The position numbers were made by a program, and so were the translations under genes. Shown in pieces: positions 6,994-13,382 of a DNA stretch of 42,019 bases. The DNA is taken from the IMG/VR virus record IMGVR_UViG_3300026484_000122, positions 1 through 42,019 of that record; one strand, given 5' to 3'. Source of the DNA: a virus. The notes beneath the pieces are model-generated. The model was given only the letters and a program-made list of their open reading frames with translations. It was not told the DNA's origin and did not search any database. Numbering within the stretch: the first letter of the stretch is position 1; every line of letters begins with the position of its first letter.

Positions 6994-7245
6994 ATGAAAG
7001 TTGATTTTTTTCTAAATGTAAACGGAGAAAGAAAATTGGTGAAAGTTGATAAAGACGACATTATGACCGCATATAAAAGAACTATATGCGGTTGTCTGTA
7101 TAAAGATGAAGCTGACGGATTTATGGGGTTAGCCATAAATGAACTTGCTTATTTAGGTGTATATAATGAGGGTATGGCGGAAGCGTTAGCGTATCAGATG
7201 AAAAAATACGCACACGATGAAGTTAAAAAAATTTTAGATATATAA
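6994..7245 (+). CDS. Small early protein, unknown function
   Basis: This 83-residue protein follows leader element 4 (RBS CAAGGGG). The N-terminus looks like a beta-hairpin (VDFFLNVNGERKLVKVD) followed by helices containing CGCLYKDEADGFMGLAINELA (Cys33, Cys35 only, so no full zinc site). No family was recognised. The next gene starts 10 bases after its stop and shares the transcript. Confidence 0.7.
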   Translation: MKVDFFLNVNGERKLVKVDKDDIMTAYKRTICGCLYKDEADGFMGLAINELAYLGVYNEGMAEALAYQMKKYAHDEVKKILDI

Positions 7246-7255
7246 GGAGCAAAAA

Positions 7256-7900
7256 ATGGAAGTTAGAAAATATTGTGAAAAAAGATACGTATTTGACAGT
7301 ATAGAGGAAGTTAAAAAGTTTGTTGATATAGAAAAATGGAGAGAACAGAACTATGAATGGCTAAACGAGGAAATCGATATTTCAATAAGGTGTCAAGCCG
7401 ATTATATTGTAGAGTTTTTGAAAAAAAACGGTTTTTTTAAAGTAGAGCCGTGTTGGAGCTTTAGCTATTCACAAGGAGACGGAGCAAGTTTTTTGGCTGA
7501 ATGGAGCAGACCAGACAGATGGTTGCTTAAAAAGTGGGCTAAAGAGTATTTTCCAAAAGACGACGAAATCACAGACATTATGGAAAGATTAAGAGAGGTA
7601 GTGGACGAATACAAAATCGGTTGGTTTAAAATCGGTAACAATTCATACGGGTGGCATTATTGTCACTCAAACACTAAACAGATTGACGATGTGGAATTTG
7701 AGGCGGACGAATACATAGATGTGGTTGAGAGAGAGCTTGAAGAGGTAGTAAGCGAGTTAATGAGTTGGTTTGAAAATAGACTTGAGGCAATAGCTTATTA
7801 TGAATACACAGATGATGAAATAGCCGAATTAATAGTCACTAATGAGTGGGAAATAGACGAAAGTTGCTTAAAAGAAATACCAGACGGGGGCGAAAAATGA
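7256..7900 (+). CDS. Early protein with 'SQGDGASF' motif, unknown function
   Basis: This acidic 214-residue protein is rich in Trp, Tyr and Glu. Residues of about 69-80 (SFSYSQGDGASF) match a motif I recall from a group of phage-encoded proteins of unknown function, in which the phrase 'SQGDGA' is conserved. That is recall and not a database result. It could be an early inhibitor or mimic given its strong negative charge, but there is no direct evidence. It is coupled by ATGA to a 27-residue membrane peptide gene. Confidence 0.75.
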   Translation: MEVRKYCEKRYVFDSIEEVKKFVDIEKWREQNYEWLNEEIDISIRCQADYIVEFLKKNGFFKVEPCWSFSYSQGDGASFLAEWSRPDRWLLKKWAKEYFPKDDEITDIMERLREVVDEYKIGWFKIGNNSYGWHYCHSNTKQIDDVEFEADEYIDVVERELEEVVSELMSWFENRLEAIAYYEYTDDEIAELIVTNEWEIDESCLKEIPDGGEK

Positions 7901-7980
7901 ACTTTTTAGCTCCGTTGATATTGGTTGTATGGCTTTTAGTTTATGTAATAATAGAAGAAAACAAAAAAGCGAGTGAATAG
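7897..7980 (+). CDS. 27-residue single-span membrane peptide
   Basis: This very short ORF starts in an ATGA overlap with the preceding gene. Residues of about 3-19 (FLAPLILVVWLLVYVII) form one hydrophobic span, followed by a charged tail (EENKKASE). Small early membrane peptides in phages often act on host membrane processes or exclusion, but no specific function can be stated. The coupled start, a GGGGCG stretch as weak RBS and the clean TM profile argue that it is real. Its stop lies 5 bases before hairpin 1 of leader element 5. Confidence 0.6.
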   Translation: MNFLAPLILVVWLLVYVIIEENKKASE

Positions 7981-7985
7981 GTTTT

Positions 7986-8053
7986 TAGTCCTCACTCTTG
8001 GTGAGGATTATAAAGCCTATACGGGCTAACAAAATCAAAACAAGGAGCGAAAA
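7986..8053 (+). promoter_or_regulatory. Leader element 5: two hairpins, A-rich linker, RBS
   Basis: Hairpin 1 pairs TAGTCCTCAC (7986-7995) with GTGAGGATTA (8001-8010), loop TCTTG. Hairpin 2 pairs AGCC (8014-8017) with GGCT (8024-8027). ATAGG (7976-7980) can alternatively pair with CCTAT (8016-8020), competing with hairpin 2. The linker and RBS AAAATCAAAACAAGGAG are identical to those of leader element 3. Confidence 0.6.
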
Positions 8054-8377
8054 ATGGAAGTTTACGTAACTACAAAAGCAAACAGGGTTGCATATATTAA
8101 AATCGACGGAGAAGAGGTAAAATACATTACCGAGATTATCGACAAATACGTCGAGAGTAAAGGGTATAAAATAAGAAACGGATATTTAACAGATGAAAGC
8201 GAAGTTAAGTTATATCTACCACTATACGATGAAGTGTATAACGACAACGACGTTGATTGTGTTTACAATTACGAATACGAAAAACTTGAAAATAAAATAC
8301 AGGAGCTAAAAGAGGAGGTTGTAAAAGCAATAAAAGAGATGGAAAAAGAACAAACACAGATTATCACTTTAGATTAA
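8054..8377 (+). CDS. Small early protein, unknown function
   Basis: This 107-residue protein follows leader element 5. It has a Tyr/Asp/Asn-rich, negatively charged middle (about 52-75) and a C-terminal Lys/Glu helix likely to form a coiled coil (about 78-102). No family was recognised. The overall acidity might fit a DNA-mimic or protein-binding role, which is speculation. Confidence 0.7.
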   Translation: MEVYVTTKANRVAYIKIDGEEVKYITEIIDKYVESKGYKIRNGYLTDESEVKLYLPLYDEVYNDNDVDCVYNYEYEKLENKIQELKEEVVKAIKEMEKEQTQIITLD

Positions 8378-8389
8378 AAGGAGCGGAAA

Positions 8390-8611
8390 ATGAACGAGAG
8401 ATACAGAAGACTTGCTGATTATGCGAGAAAATGTTTCAAAGAAAAAGCAAGCGTAAGTGATAATGATTTTGTAACAGGACAAGGTTTACATTATGTAAGG
8501 TTGCCAAATAATCAAGCGGTCGTAATTGACCGCTTGAACGGTGATATTGCAAGGTTTTGGTTTAATGAGAACGGGGAAATAGTAAAAATGAGAGCTATGA
8601 AAGGGGAGTGA
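8390..8611 (+). CDS. Small early protein, unknown function
   Basis: This 73-residue protein has RBS AAAGGAG. The N-terminal 20 residues are a basic helix (NERYRRLADYARKCFKEK), and the rest looks like a small beta-sheet (HYVRLPNNQAVVIDRLNGDIARFWF). Its TGA stop is immediately followed by the ATG of the winged-helix gene, so the two are coupled. It may cooperate with that DNA-binding protein, but no family was recognised. Confidence 0.7.
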   Translation: MNERYRRLADYARKCFKEKASVSDNDFVTGQGLHYVRLPNNQAVVIDRLNGDIARFWFNENGEIVKMRAMKGE

Positions 8612-8860
8612 ATGCTATTAACGATTGATACAAAAATGGTGAGAGAATTTGGTTGTAGCGGGGCGATGATATACGAGTATATCCGTGAGAAGTGCTTTAA
8701 GGCAAGAGGCGAGGTTGAAATAGGATATGATGAATTTATGAATAACTTAAATATAGGGAGTGACAAAACAGTCACAAAAGCGATAAGAAAATTACAAGAC
8801 AGGGGATTATTAAGCGTTAAAAAAACAGGAGGCAAAAGTAAATACAGGGTCGCGTGGTGA
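8612..8860 (+). CDS. Winged helix-turn-helix DNA-binding protein
   Basis: This 82-residue protein has the layout of a MarR/GntR- or replication-initiator-type winged helix: helix 1 (GAMIYEYIREKCF), helix 2 (YDEFMNNLNI), recognition helix (SDKTVTKAIRKLQDRGLL) and a wing (SVKKTGGKSKYRV). It probably regulates early transcription or helps start replication by binding the control region. The family is inferred from fold-like pattern only. Its TGA stop lies inside the stem of the hairpin of leader element 6. Confidence 0.7.
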   Translation: MLLTIDTKMVREFGCSGAMIYEYIREKCFKARGEVEIGYDEFMNNLNIGSDKTVTKAIRKLQDRGLLSVKKTGGKSKYRVAW

Positions 8861-8920
8861 GGACGGAGGGAAAGTCCTCACTAAAAGTCTATGTCAAAAA
8901 ATCAAAACAAGGAGAAAGAA
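8855..8920 (+). promoter_or_regulatory. Leader element 6: hairpin, A-rich linker, RBS
   Basis: TGGTGAGGAC (8855-8864) pairs with GTCCTCACTA (8874-8883) to give 10 bp with one wobble around a 9-base loop. The GAGGAC/GTCCTC core resembles the stem of leader element 5. A second hairpin is not obvious. The linker AAAAAATCAAAACAAGGAG precedes the start of a 17-codon ORF. No T-run follows the hairpin. Confidence 0.5.
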
Positions 8921-8974
8921 ATGAAAAAACTTTCACAAGAAAATTATAACACATATCATTTAAGTTTAAATTAA
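8921..8974 (+). CDS. 17-codon micro-ORF (possible leader peptide)
   Basis: ATG at 8921 has the same strong leader and RBS as the larger early genes (AATCAAAACAAGGAG, 7 bases), yet encodes only MKKLSQENYNTYHLSLN. It is followed by a TATAAT-like box and leader element 7. It may be a translated leader peptide controlling the downstream gene, a tiny toxin or inhibitor, or the remains of a deleted gene whose leader survived. The conserved translation signals are the main evidence. Confidence 0.4.
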   Translation: MKKLSQENYNTYHLSLN

Positions 8975-8994
8975 GATTTAAGTAGTATAATACG

Positions 8995-9067
8995 GAATGA
9001 GGTCGTGGTTACGGCTTCATTCGGTGTTATACACCAACAAACAAAAATCAAAACAAGGAGTGAAACA
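8995..9067 (+). promoter_or_regulatory. Leader element 7: two hairpins, A-rich linker, RBS
   Basis: Hairpin 1 pairs 8995-9006 with 9011-9022 (12 bp, two wobbles, loop GGTT). Hairpin 2 is GGTGT-TAT-ACACC (9023-9035). The linker AAAAATCAAAACAAGGAG leads to ATG 9068. GTATAA (8985-8990) can also pair with TTATAC (9027-9032), extending hairpin 1 at the expense of hairpin 2. A TATAAT at 8986-8991 has no good -35 box. Confidence 0.6.
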
Positions 9068-9655
9068 ATGAAAGCTATTGAAGTAGAGGTAGAATTAAGA
9101 GAGGTAAGAGGTAAATTAATCGCCGACGTTTTTGTAGAGCAAGACATTAGCAAAGAAGACGCTAAAGTTATAGCGAAACGAATTAAAAAAGCCGTCGAAA
9201 GAAGATACGGTAAAACTCCTATTGTAAAAATAAGCAAAAAAGTTGAAGATGTGAAAAAAGAAGTTGATACAGAGGTGGTTGAAAAAGTTATCAAACATCT
9301 TAAAAATGTGCTTGATTTTGAAGACAGATATTCCGTAAAAAAAGCAAGTGAAAGGACTCTTAAAATCTTAAAAAAAGAAGAAGACCCAGAAGTAGCACAT
9401 AAATTATCAGTGACGTTGGCTATTTTCATAGGGCTTGAAGAAAGTGGGATGGAAGCAGTAAAATCTTTAACATTGTATGGGTTTCGAGAGGAAAAAATCA
9501 CAGACAGCTATATTAAGTTTTTATCAAGTATATTAAGAAATGGATTTGAAAATTCTATTTTATACTACATCCTCACTATTATGGAAAATATGGGGCTTGA
9601 CAATACGTCAGCATATAATTTAGCATACGACATCTTAAAACAAGAGAGAGATTAA
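9068..9655 (+). CDS. Early protein, unknown function (helical repeat-like)
   Basis: A 195-residue protein. The start at 9068 was chosen over an upstream in-frame ATG at 9005 because 9068 follows the standard leader and RBS while 9005 lies within leader element 7. Residues 1-55 are beta/alpha with many Val/Glu/Lys. Residues of about 65-190 are helical and leucine-rich with repeated ERTLKILKKEED/NGFENSILYYIL-type segments, resembling a HEAT/ARM-like solenoid. No family was recognised. The stop lies in the loop of a 7-bp hairpin. Confidence 0.75.
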   Translation: MKAIEVEVELREVRGKLIADVFVEQDISKEDAKVIAKRIKKAVERRYGKTPIVKISKKVEDVKKEVDTEVVEKVIKHLKNVLDFEDRYSVKKASERTLKILKKEEDPEVAHKLSVTLAIFIGLEESGMEAVKSLTLYGFREEKITDSYIKFLSSILRNGFENSILYYILTIMENMGLDNTSAYNLAYDILKQERD

Positions 9656-9665
9656 TTCCTCTCTC
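9644..9665 (+). other. Hairpin with stop codon in its loop
   Basis: GAGAGAG (9644-9650) pairs perfectly with CTCTCTC (9659-9665). The 8-base loop ATTAATTC contains the TAA stop at 9653-9655. The next gene's RBS follows at once (AAGGAG near 9671). It is the clearest of three such hairpins in the early operon and lacks a terminator T-run. Confidence 0.5.
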
Positions 9666-9682
9666 ACAATAAGGAGCAAGAG

Positions 9683-10168
9683 ATGAAAGAATATAAATTT
9701 TTCGGTGGCGATTACTATGAAGTAAAGTATAATATAGACAAATACGCAAAAGAGGGCTATGAAGTAGAGCAAATGATACAGGATACTTCAGCGCCAGAAC
9801 AGCATATTTTGGTGCTTATGGGTAAAGAGATTAAAGAACAAAAGAAAAAAGTATCAAGGGCGGAGCAGTTAGAAAAAAAAGCCTATGAAGCTATTAAAAA
9901 CAAAAATTATGACTGTATATGGGGCTTAATTGACGAGGGTGTCGTGGGCGATTTTATTGAATATAGGAAGTCCATTAAAAAGCCACTTAAAACTGAAAAG
10001 CCTATAATTTCTTTTTTAAATGAACTTGAAAAAATTTGCAAAGCTGGGCTTGATGTTAACGAGGCTATCGAAACAATGAAAGAGAGGGAATGGCAAACTC
10101 TTAAGCTTGAATACATTGATAATACTATCGGCAAGGGTGTAGGAGCGGACGACAGAGCTTTTATGTAA
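9683..10168 (+). CDS. Possible replication accessory protein
   Basis: This 161-residue protein has a small N-terminal alpha/beta domain (about 1-50) and a Lys/Glu-rich middle. Its C-terminal segment (about 94-145: YRKSIKKPLKTEKPIISFLNEL, then EAIETMKEREWQTLK) resembles the C-terminal motif of many phage replication-initiation or helicase-loader proteins (pattern KKPLT..A...L..L......AI..SI..GW). This is pattern recall only. Its position directly before the possible DnaB N-domain gene fits a helicase-loading role. Confidence 0.6.
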   Translation: MKEYKFFGGDYYEVKYNIDKYAKEGYEVEQMIQDTSAPEQHILVLMGKEIKEQKKKVSRAEQLEKKAYEAIKNKNYDCIWGLIDEGVVGDFIEYRKSIKKPLKTEKPIISFLNELEKICKAGLDVNEAIETMKEREWQTLKLEYIDNTIGKGVGADDRAFM

Positions 10169-10180
10169 CAGGTGTAGAAA

Positions 10181-10564
10181 ATGTATAAATACAGAGAAGA
10201 GTTGGAAAAGAGTGTCGTGGTTTCTCTTTTTGGCGATTGGACGGATAATCCTTTTGAAATTGACGACATAAAAAAGGTGATTGGAAATTTAGATGTTAGT
10301 CTGTTTACCCACAAAGGAAGACAGCTGGTAGTGAGGGCTGTCAAAAAAATGAATACGCTTGACGAATACAAAAACTCACTGCCGACTATTGATATGGTGT
10401 TGGCGTGGGTTGAGTTAAGCGTTAAAAAGCAGGTATTTAAAGTTGTTGAGGCGACAATTTTTGACTGCATTGATAAGACGCCTTTATGTTTAGATAGCTT
10501 AAACAATACAATCGACTTATTAAAGCAATACAAACTAAAAGACGAGTTAAGGAGTATAGAATGA
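10181..10564 (+). CDS. Possible stand-alone DnaB N-terminal domain protein
   Basis: The all-helical 127-residue protein resembles the collar domain of DnaB helicases: LEKSVVVSLFGDW at the start, LFTHKGRQLVVRAVKKM (about 41-57, matching the 'F....HR.IF.A...L' region) and PTIDMVLAWVE. It has no ATPase motifs. A DnaB/RecA-type ATPase without this domain is encoded at 12426-13367. Together they could form a split helicase. The match is moderate and unverified. The end overlaps the next gene by ATGA. Confidence 0.45.
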   Translation: MYKYREELEKSVVVSLFGDWTDNPFEIDDIKKVIGNLDVSLFTHKGRQLVVRAVKKMNTLDEYKNSLPTIDMVLAWVELSVKKQVFKVVEATIFDCIDKTPLCLDSLNNTIDLLKQYKLKDELRSIE

Positions 10565-10878
10565 ACGTGACTGAACTTATCGGACAAAGGGCTACATTAA
10601 GTGAGAAGATTGAAAATGAATTAGATAAAATTTGGAACAAATATGCAAGCAATAAATTTCATATATGCTTTCACAATCATTACGCAGGCGGGGCTATTTC
10701 AATATACAAATACCCAGAAAGCGCAAATTACAGGACTTATGAAGTTGAAGACAAAAAAACTGGCTACATAATCAGATTTGAGATAGATAAGGTTGTAGAA
10801 GACCTATATCCAAAAGCATTAAACGATGTGATGAAAGAAATAACAGGAGAGGAATATGGTAGAATTAAAAAACAATAA
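10561..10878 (+). CDS. Hypothetical protein in replication operon
   Basis: This 105-residue protein starts in an ATGA overlap with RBS AAGGAG. A helical N-terminus (residues 1-30) is followed by a His/Asn/Tyr-rich beta region (FHICFHNHYAGGAISIYKY) and a C-terminal helix. The His cluster might bind metal, but no family was recognised. It overlaps the next gene by 23 bp. Its position among replication genes suggests an accessory role only. Confidence 0.7.
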   Translation: MNVTELIGQRATLSEKIENELDKIWNKYASNKFHICFHNHYAGGAISIYKYPESANYRTYEVEDKKTGYIIRFEIDKVVEDLYPKALNDVMKEITGEEYGRIKKQ

Positions 10879-11230
10879 ACTTATTGTCAACGGAGTTGAG
10901 GTAAAAGGATACAGAGAGGGAAGTTTTGCAAAAAAAATTATTCAGTTTTTAATTTCAAACAAAGCGTTTACAAGAGAATACGCAATGTCGTGGTGTGCCT
11001 ACGAAGAAATACCAGAAACATCTTTTAATGCGGAACTTTCGATGATTAACAAGGCTACGGAAGAAAAACTTGGCTTTCCTTTGTTTGTAGCGACAGGAGA
11101 TAGAAATCCCGAATACAGACTGCACGAGAAATTTAATGACGGGTCGGCAATGATTAAACTTTATATGCCGTTAACCGAATGGGTAAAGTTTGAAGACAAA
11201 CTTGAAAAATACAGAATAAAGGAGCTATAA
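10856..11230 (+). CDS. Hypothetical protein in replication operon
   Basis: This 124-residue protein has RBS GGAGAGG located inside the preceding gene. It begins with a beta-hairpin (ELKNNKLIVNGVEVKGY), followed by helices (FAKKIIQFLISNKAFTREYAMSW) that could form a winged-helix-like unit. No family was recognised. It abuts the MazG-like gene (TAA-ATG). Confidence 0.7.
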   Translation: MVELKNNKLIVNGVEVKGYREGSFAKKIIQFLISNKAFTREYAMSWCAYEEIPETSFNAELSMINKATEEKLGFPLFVATGDRNPEYRLHEKFNDGSAMIKLYMPLTEWVKFEDKLEKYRIKEL

Positions 11231-11782
11231 ATGAACTATTTGCAGTTTCAAAAAAATGTAACCGAATGGGCGAAAGAAAGAAAAATAATCCCTAATTCAT
11301 CCTTTACGGCTCAATGGATAAAACTAAAAGAGGAATTTGGCGAGTTATGGAATGCGGTCAGGAAAAACGATAAAGAAGCAATACTTGACGCAGTGGGTGA
11401 CACGATAGTAGTTTTAACAATTTTGTCTAAACTGATAAGAAACAGCCAAAACGACGCAATAGTGGATTTGCCGTCTTGGAGCTTAACACGTGGTATGTTT
11501 GAGGATATGCCTATGAATTTCTTGTTTAGGGCAGACGCAGTGATAAGCGAAATGAGTATTTATGTTGCTGGTAAAACAAAGTCAAATGGTAATGTTGAGT
11601 TTAACGAAATCCCGTTGGAGTGGTTTGAGAGAAAAGCAGAACGGGCTATTAATTATTTGGCTGATTTTTTAGAAGCACGAGGAGAACATATTTATAAAGC
11701 CCTTGATAAAGCGTGGAATGAAATTAAGGACAGAAAAGGGTATTTGAGGGCAGACGGAATTTTTGTTAAAGAGGGGGATTAA
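11231..11782 (+). CDS. MazG-like nucleotide pyrophosphohydrolase
   Basis: An all-alpha NTP pyrophosphohydrolase that would cleave (d)NTPs or alarmones to monophosphates plus pyrophosphate. In phages it is thought to tune nucleotide pools or host stress signals. The signature metal-binding helices are visible: KLKEEFGELWNAV (Glu34, Glu35, Glu38) and AILDAVGDTIVVL (Asp53, Asp57). The C-terminus (AWNEIKDRKGYLRADGIFVKE) is typical of phage MazG-like proteins. The insert of about 60 residues between the halves is longer than in minimal MazG. It lies in the replication block between unknown genes. Confidence 0.85.
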   Translation: MNYLQFQKNVTEWAKERKIIPNSSFTAQWIKLKEEFGELWNAVRKNDKEAILDAVGDTIVVLTILSKLIRNSQNDAIVDLPSWSLTRGMFEDMPMNFLFRADAVISEMSIYVAGKTKSNGNVEFNEIPLEWFERKAERAINYLADFLEARGEHIYKALDKAWNEIKDRKGYLRADGIFVKEGD

Positions 11783-12007
11783 ATGACTGAAATGGTGTAT
11801 AAACACGACACAAGATTTAAAGTTGTGAAACACACGGAGAAAGTCTTTAACGGGGTCGGGAAAAAGGACGCTTATAAAGACTTTTTCGATTTGTATGTTG
11901 ATGGAAAACTGCACTCAAAACATTTCAATTTGGGAAGCGTCAATCAGGTTATCTTTCAGCTCACTGATGGAAAATACGGCTATATAACGGAGGAGGACTA
12001 TGAATAA
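11783..12007 (+). CDS. Small hypothetical protein
   Basis: This 74-residue, beta-rich protein abuts the MazG-like gene and has RBS GAGGGGG. It has the pattern of a small antiparallel sheet (FFDLYVDGKLHSKHFNLGSV) and ends acidic. No family was recognised. Its end overlaps the possible upstream start of the following gene by 8 bases. Confidence 0.68.
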   Translation: MTEMVYKHDTRFKVVKHTEKVFNGVGKKDAYKDFFDLYVDGKLHSKHFNLGSVNQVIFQLTDGKYGYITEEDYE

Positions 12008-12056
12008 AAAAATGTGGGAATATCCAATGTCAAATTCAAAACAAAAAGGGGATAAA

Positions 12057-12293
12057 ATGGTAGATAAAATCTTACAGGCAATCAATTTAGCAAGTTACGA
12101 CTATAAGCCAGAGGACGAGTTAAATGTAAAGTTGTCTTATCTTTTGGAACTACGAAAAGAAATACTTAATCAAAGAGATGAAATTAACCGCCTTAAAAAA
12201 GAAGTAAATTTTCAGTCGGCTCAAAACAAAGTTTTAACAGGTAAACTTATAGAATGCTCTCTTGAAAGAAAAAGCATTGACACATATATGTAA
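12057..12293 (+). CDS. Small coiled-coil protein, possible frameshift partner
   Basis: A 78-residue protein if started at 12057, where the early-type linker and RBS (TTCAAAACAAAAAGGGG) precede ATG. An in-frame ATG at 12000 with GGAGGAGG upstream would add 19 residues, so both starts are possible. Residues of about 27-60 (LLELRKEILNQRDEINRLKKEV) form a coiled coil. It ends where another open frame (12262-12441) is running, so a ribosomal frameshift or an indel could join the two. Confidence 0.65.
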   Translation: MVDKILQAINLASYDYKPEDELNVKLSYLLELRKEILNQRDEINRLKKEVNFQSAQNKVLTGKLIECSLERKSIDTYM

Positions 12294-12441
12294 ACTGCGA
12301 AGAGGTATTGATGTAGATGTCGTGGAATACGACGAAAAAACAAAACGCATTAAATATAGAAACAAATTACAGGGCTGGATAAAAGAGGGCATTCTTGTTA
12401 ATTACATCAAAGATAAGGACGAGCTATGGATAAAAAAATAA
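12262..12441 (+). CDS. Small ORF without clear ATG, overlaps two genes
   Basis: An open frame ends at TAA 12439-12441, 16 bases into the helicase gene. It encodes a plausible protein (GIDVDVVEYDEKTKRIKY and LQGWIKEGILVNYIKDKDEL). There is no in-frame ATG; TTG at 12262 or 12277 are the only early starts and have weak RBSs. It may be a non-ATG gene or the continuation of the preceding coiled-coil ORF through a frameshift in the shared stretch 12254-12293, which contains A-runs. It fills the otherwise empty 132-base gap before the helicase gene. Confidence 0.5.
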   Translation: MKEKALTHICKLRRGIDVDVVEYDEKTKRIKYRNKLQGWIKEGILVNYIKDKDELWIKK

Positions 12442-13367
12442 AAGAATTAAAAGACGAAATTCAGTCATTAAAAATAAAATTAGGAAACACTGCCGACTTT
12501 CAGGAAGAGATAAAAATTAAAAAGAAAATAGCAGAGCTTAAAACAAAAATTTACGATATGATATTAAACTCTCAAAAAGGCAATCAGTATGTAACCGCAT
12601 ACGAATTGCTACAAAGGAAACAAAAGCCCCCTATTTTTTGGGAAACGGGCTTTAAATTTATAGACAGAGCAGGCGGGATACCAAAGGGTGCATTTATACA
12701 ATTTGGTGCTTCAAGTGAAGCAGGGAAAACAACCCTCACCATAGCACTTGCATTAAAGTTAGCAAACTACAAAAAGGTTTGCCATTTTAACTTTGAGATG
12801 AATGAAAATCTTTTGGCTAAAAAGATTAAAATGTTTCTTCCAAATGAAACACAGCTTAACAATTACAGGATAGATAGTGTATCTAACGATTTGGAAGACC
12901 TTAAAAGAGAAATACTGTTACATATTCAGGACGGCGTAGAATTTTTTATTATTGACAGCCGTATGAAAATAAAAGCACAAGGAAATTCAAGGTCGGAAAA
13001 AGCCTCTTTAATTTCAAACGAATTAGCCAGAATATGTCAGATAAACGAAGTAACGATAATTTTAATCAATCAGTTAAGCGAAGAGAGCCAAAAGACAGGT
13101 CTTCCAAACTTAAAGGAAAGCGGAGACCAGATTTATGACGCAGATATGGTGTGGTTTTTGCTGAAGCCGATAGCTAAAAAGCCGAGAGGCGGTGAGATGA
13201 TAGAATTCGACAATTCATACAGGCGTTTTATTATGTTTAAAAATAGATACGATGAGGACGGAAGCGGTCATTACACAACCGATGTTCCAAAAGAAGAGGT
13301 TATCCCGCAGTCACAATTTACGACTGCCAAAGAGATTGAGCCACAGGTTGATATGCCACAAATTTAA
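12426..13367 (+). CDS. DnaB-like RecA-fold replicative helicase ATPase
   Basis: A 313-residue P-loop ATPase most like the C-terminal motor of DnaB helicases. Walker A is GASSEAGKTT (about 94-103), the catalytic Glu is in FNFEM (Glu124), Walker B is FFIIDS (Asp177), a sensor Gln is in LINQL (Gln216), and the DnaB-type segment LKESGDQIYDADMVWFLL is at about 229-246. The first 50 residues are a coiled coil instead of the usual DnaB N-terminal domain and linker. A possible separate N-domain gene lies at 10181-10564. A RadA/KaiC-like or recombinase ATPase is the main alternative. It precedes ssb. Confidence 0.8.
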   Translation: MDKKIKELKDEIQSLKIKLGNTADFQEEIKIKKKIAELKTKIYDMILNSQKGNQYVTAYELLQRKQKPPIFWETGFKFIDRAGGIPKGAFIQFGASSEAGKTTLTIALALKLANYKKVCHFNFEMNENLLAKKIKMFLPNETQLNNYRIDSVSNDLEDLKREILLHIQDGVEFFIIDSRMKIKAQGNSRSEKASLISNELARICQINEVTIILINQLSEESQKTGLPNLKESGDQIYDADMVWFLLKPIAKKPRGGEMIEFDNSYRRFIMFKNRYDEDGSGHYTTDVPKEEVIPQSQFTTAKEIEPQVDMPQI

Positions 13368-13382
13368 CAAAAAGGATTTAAA

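Noticed and set aside
8963-8991. Sigma-70 promoter with TATAAT at 8986-8991
   Set aside because: No acceptable -35 hexamer lies 15-19 bases upstream and no extended -10 TG is present, so it is only mentioned with leader element 7.
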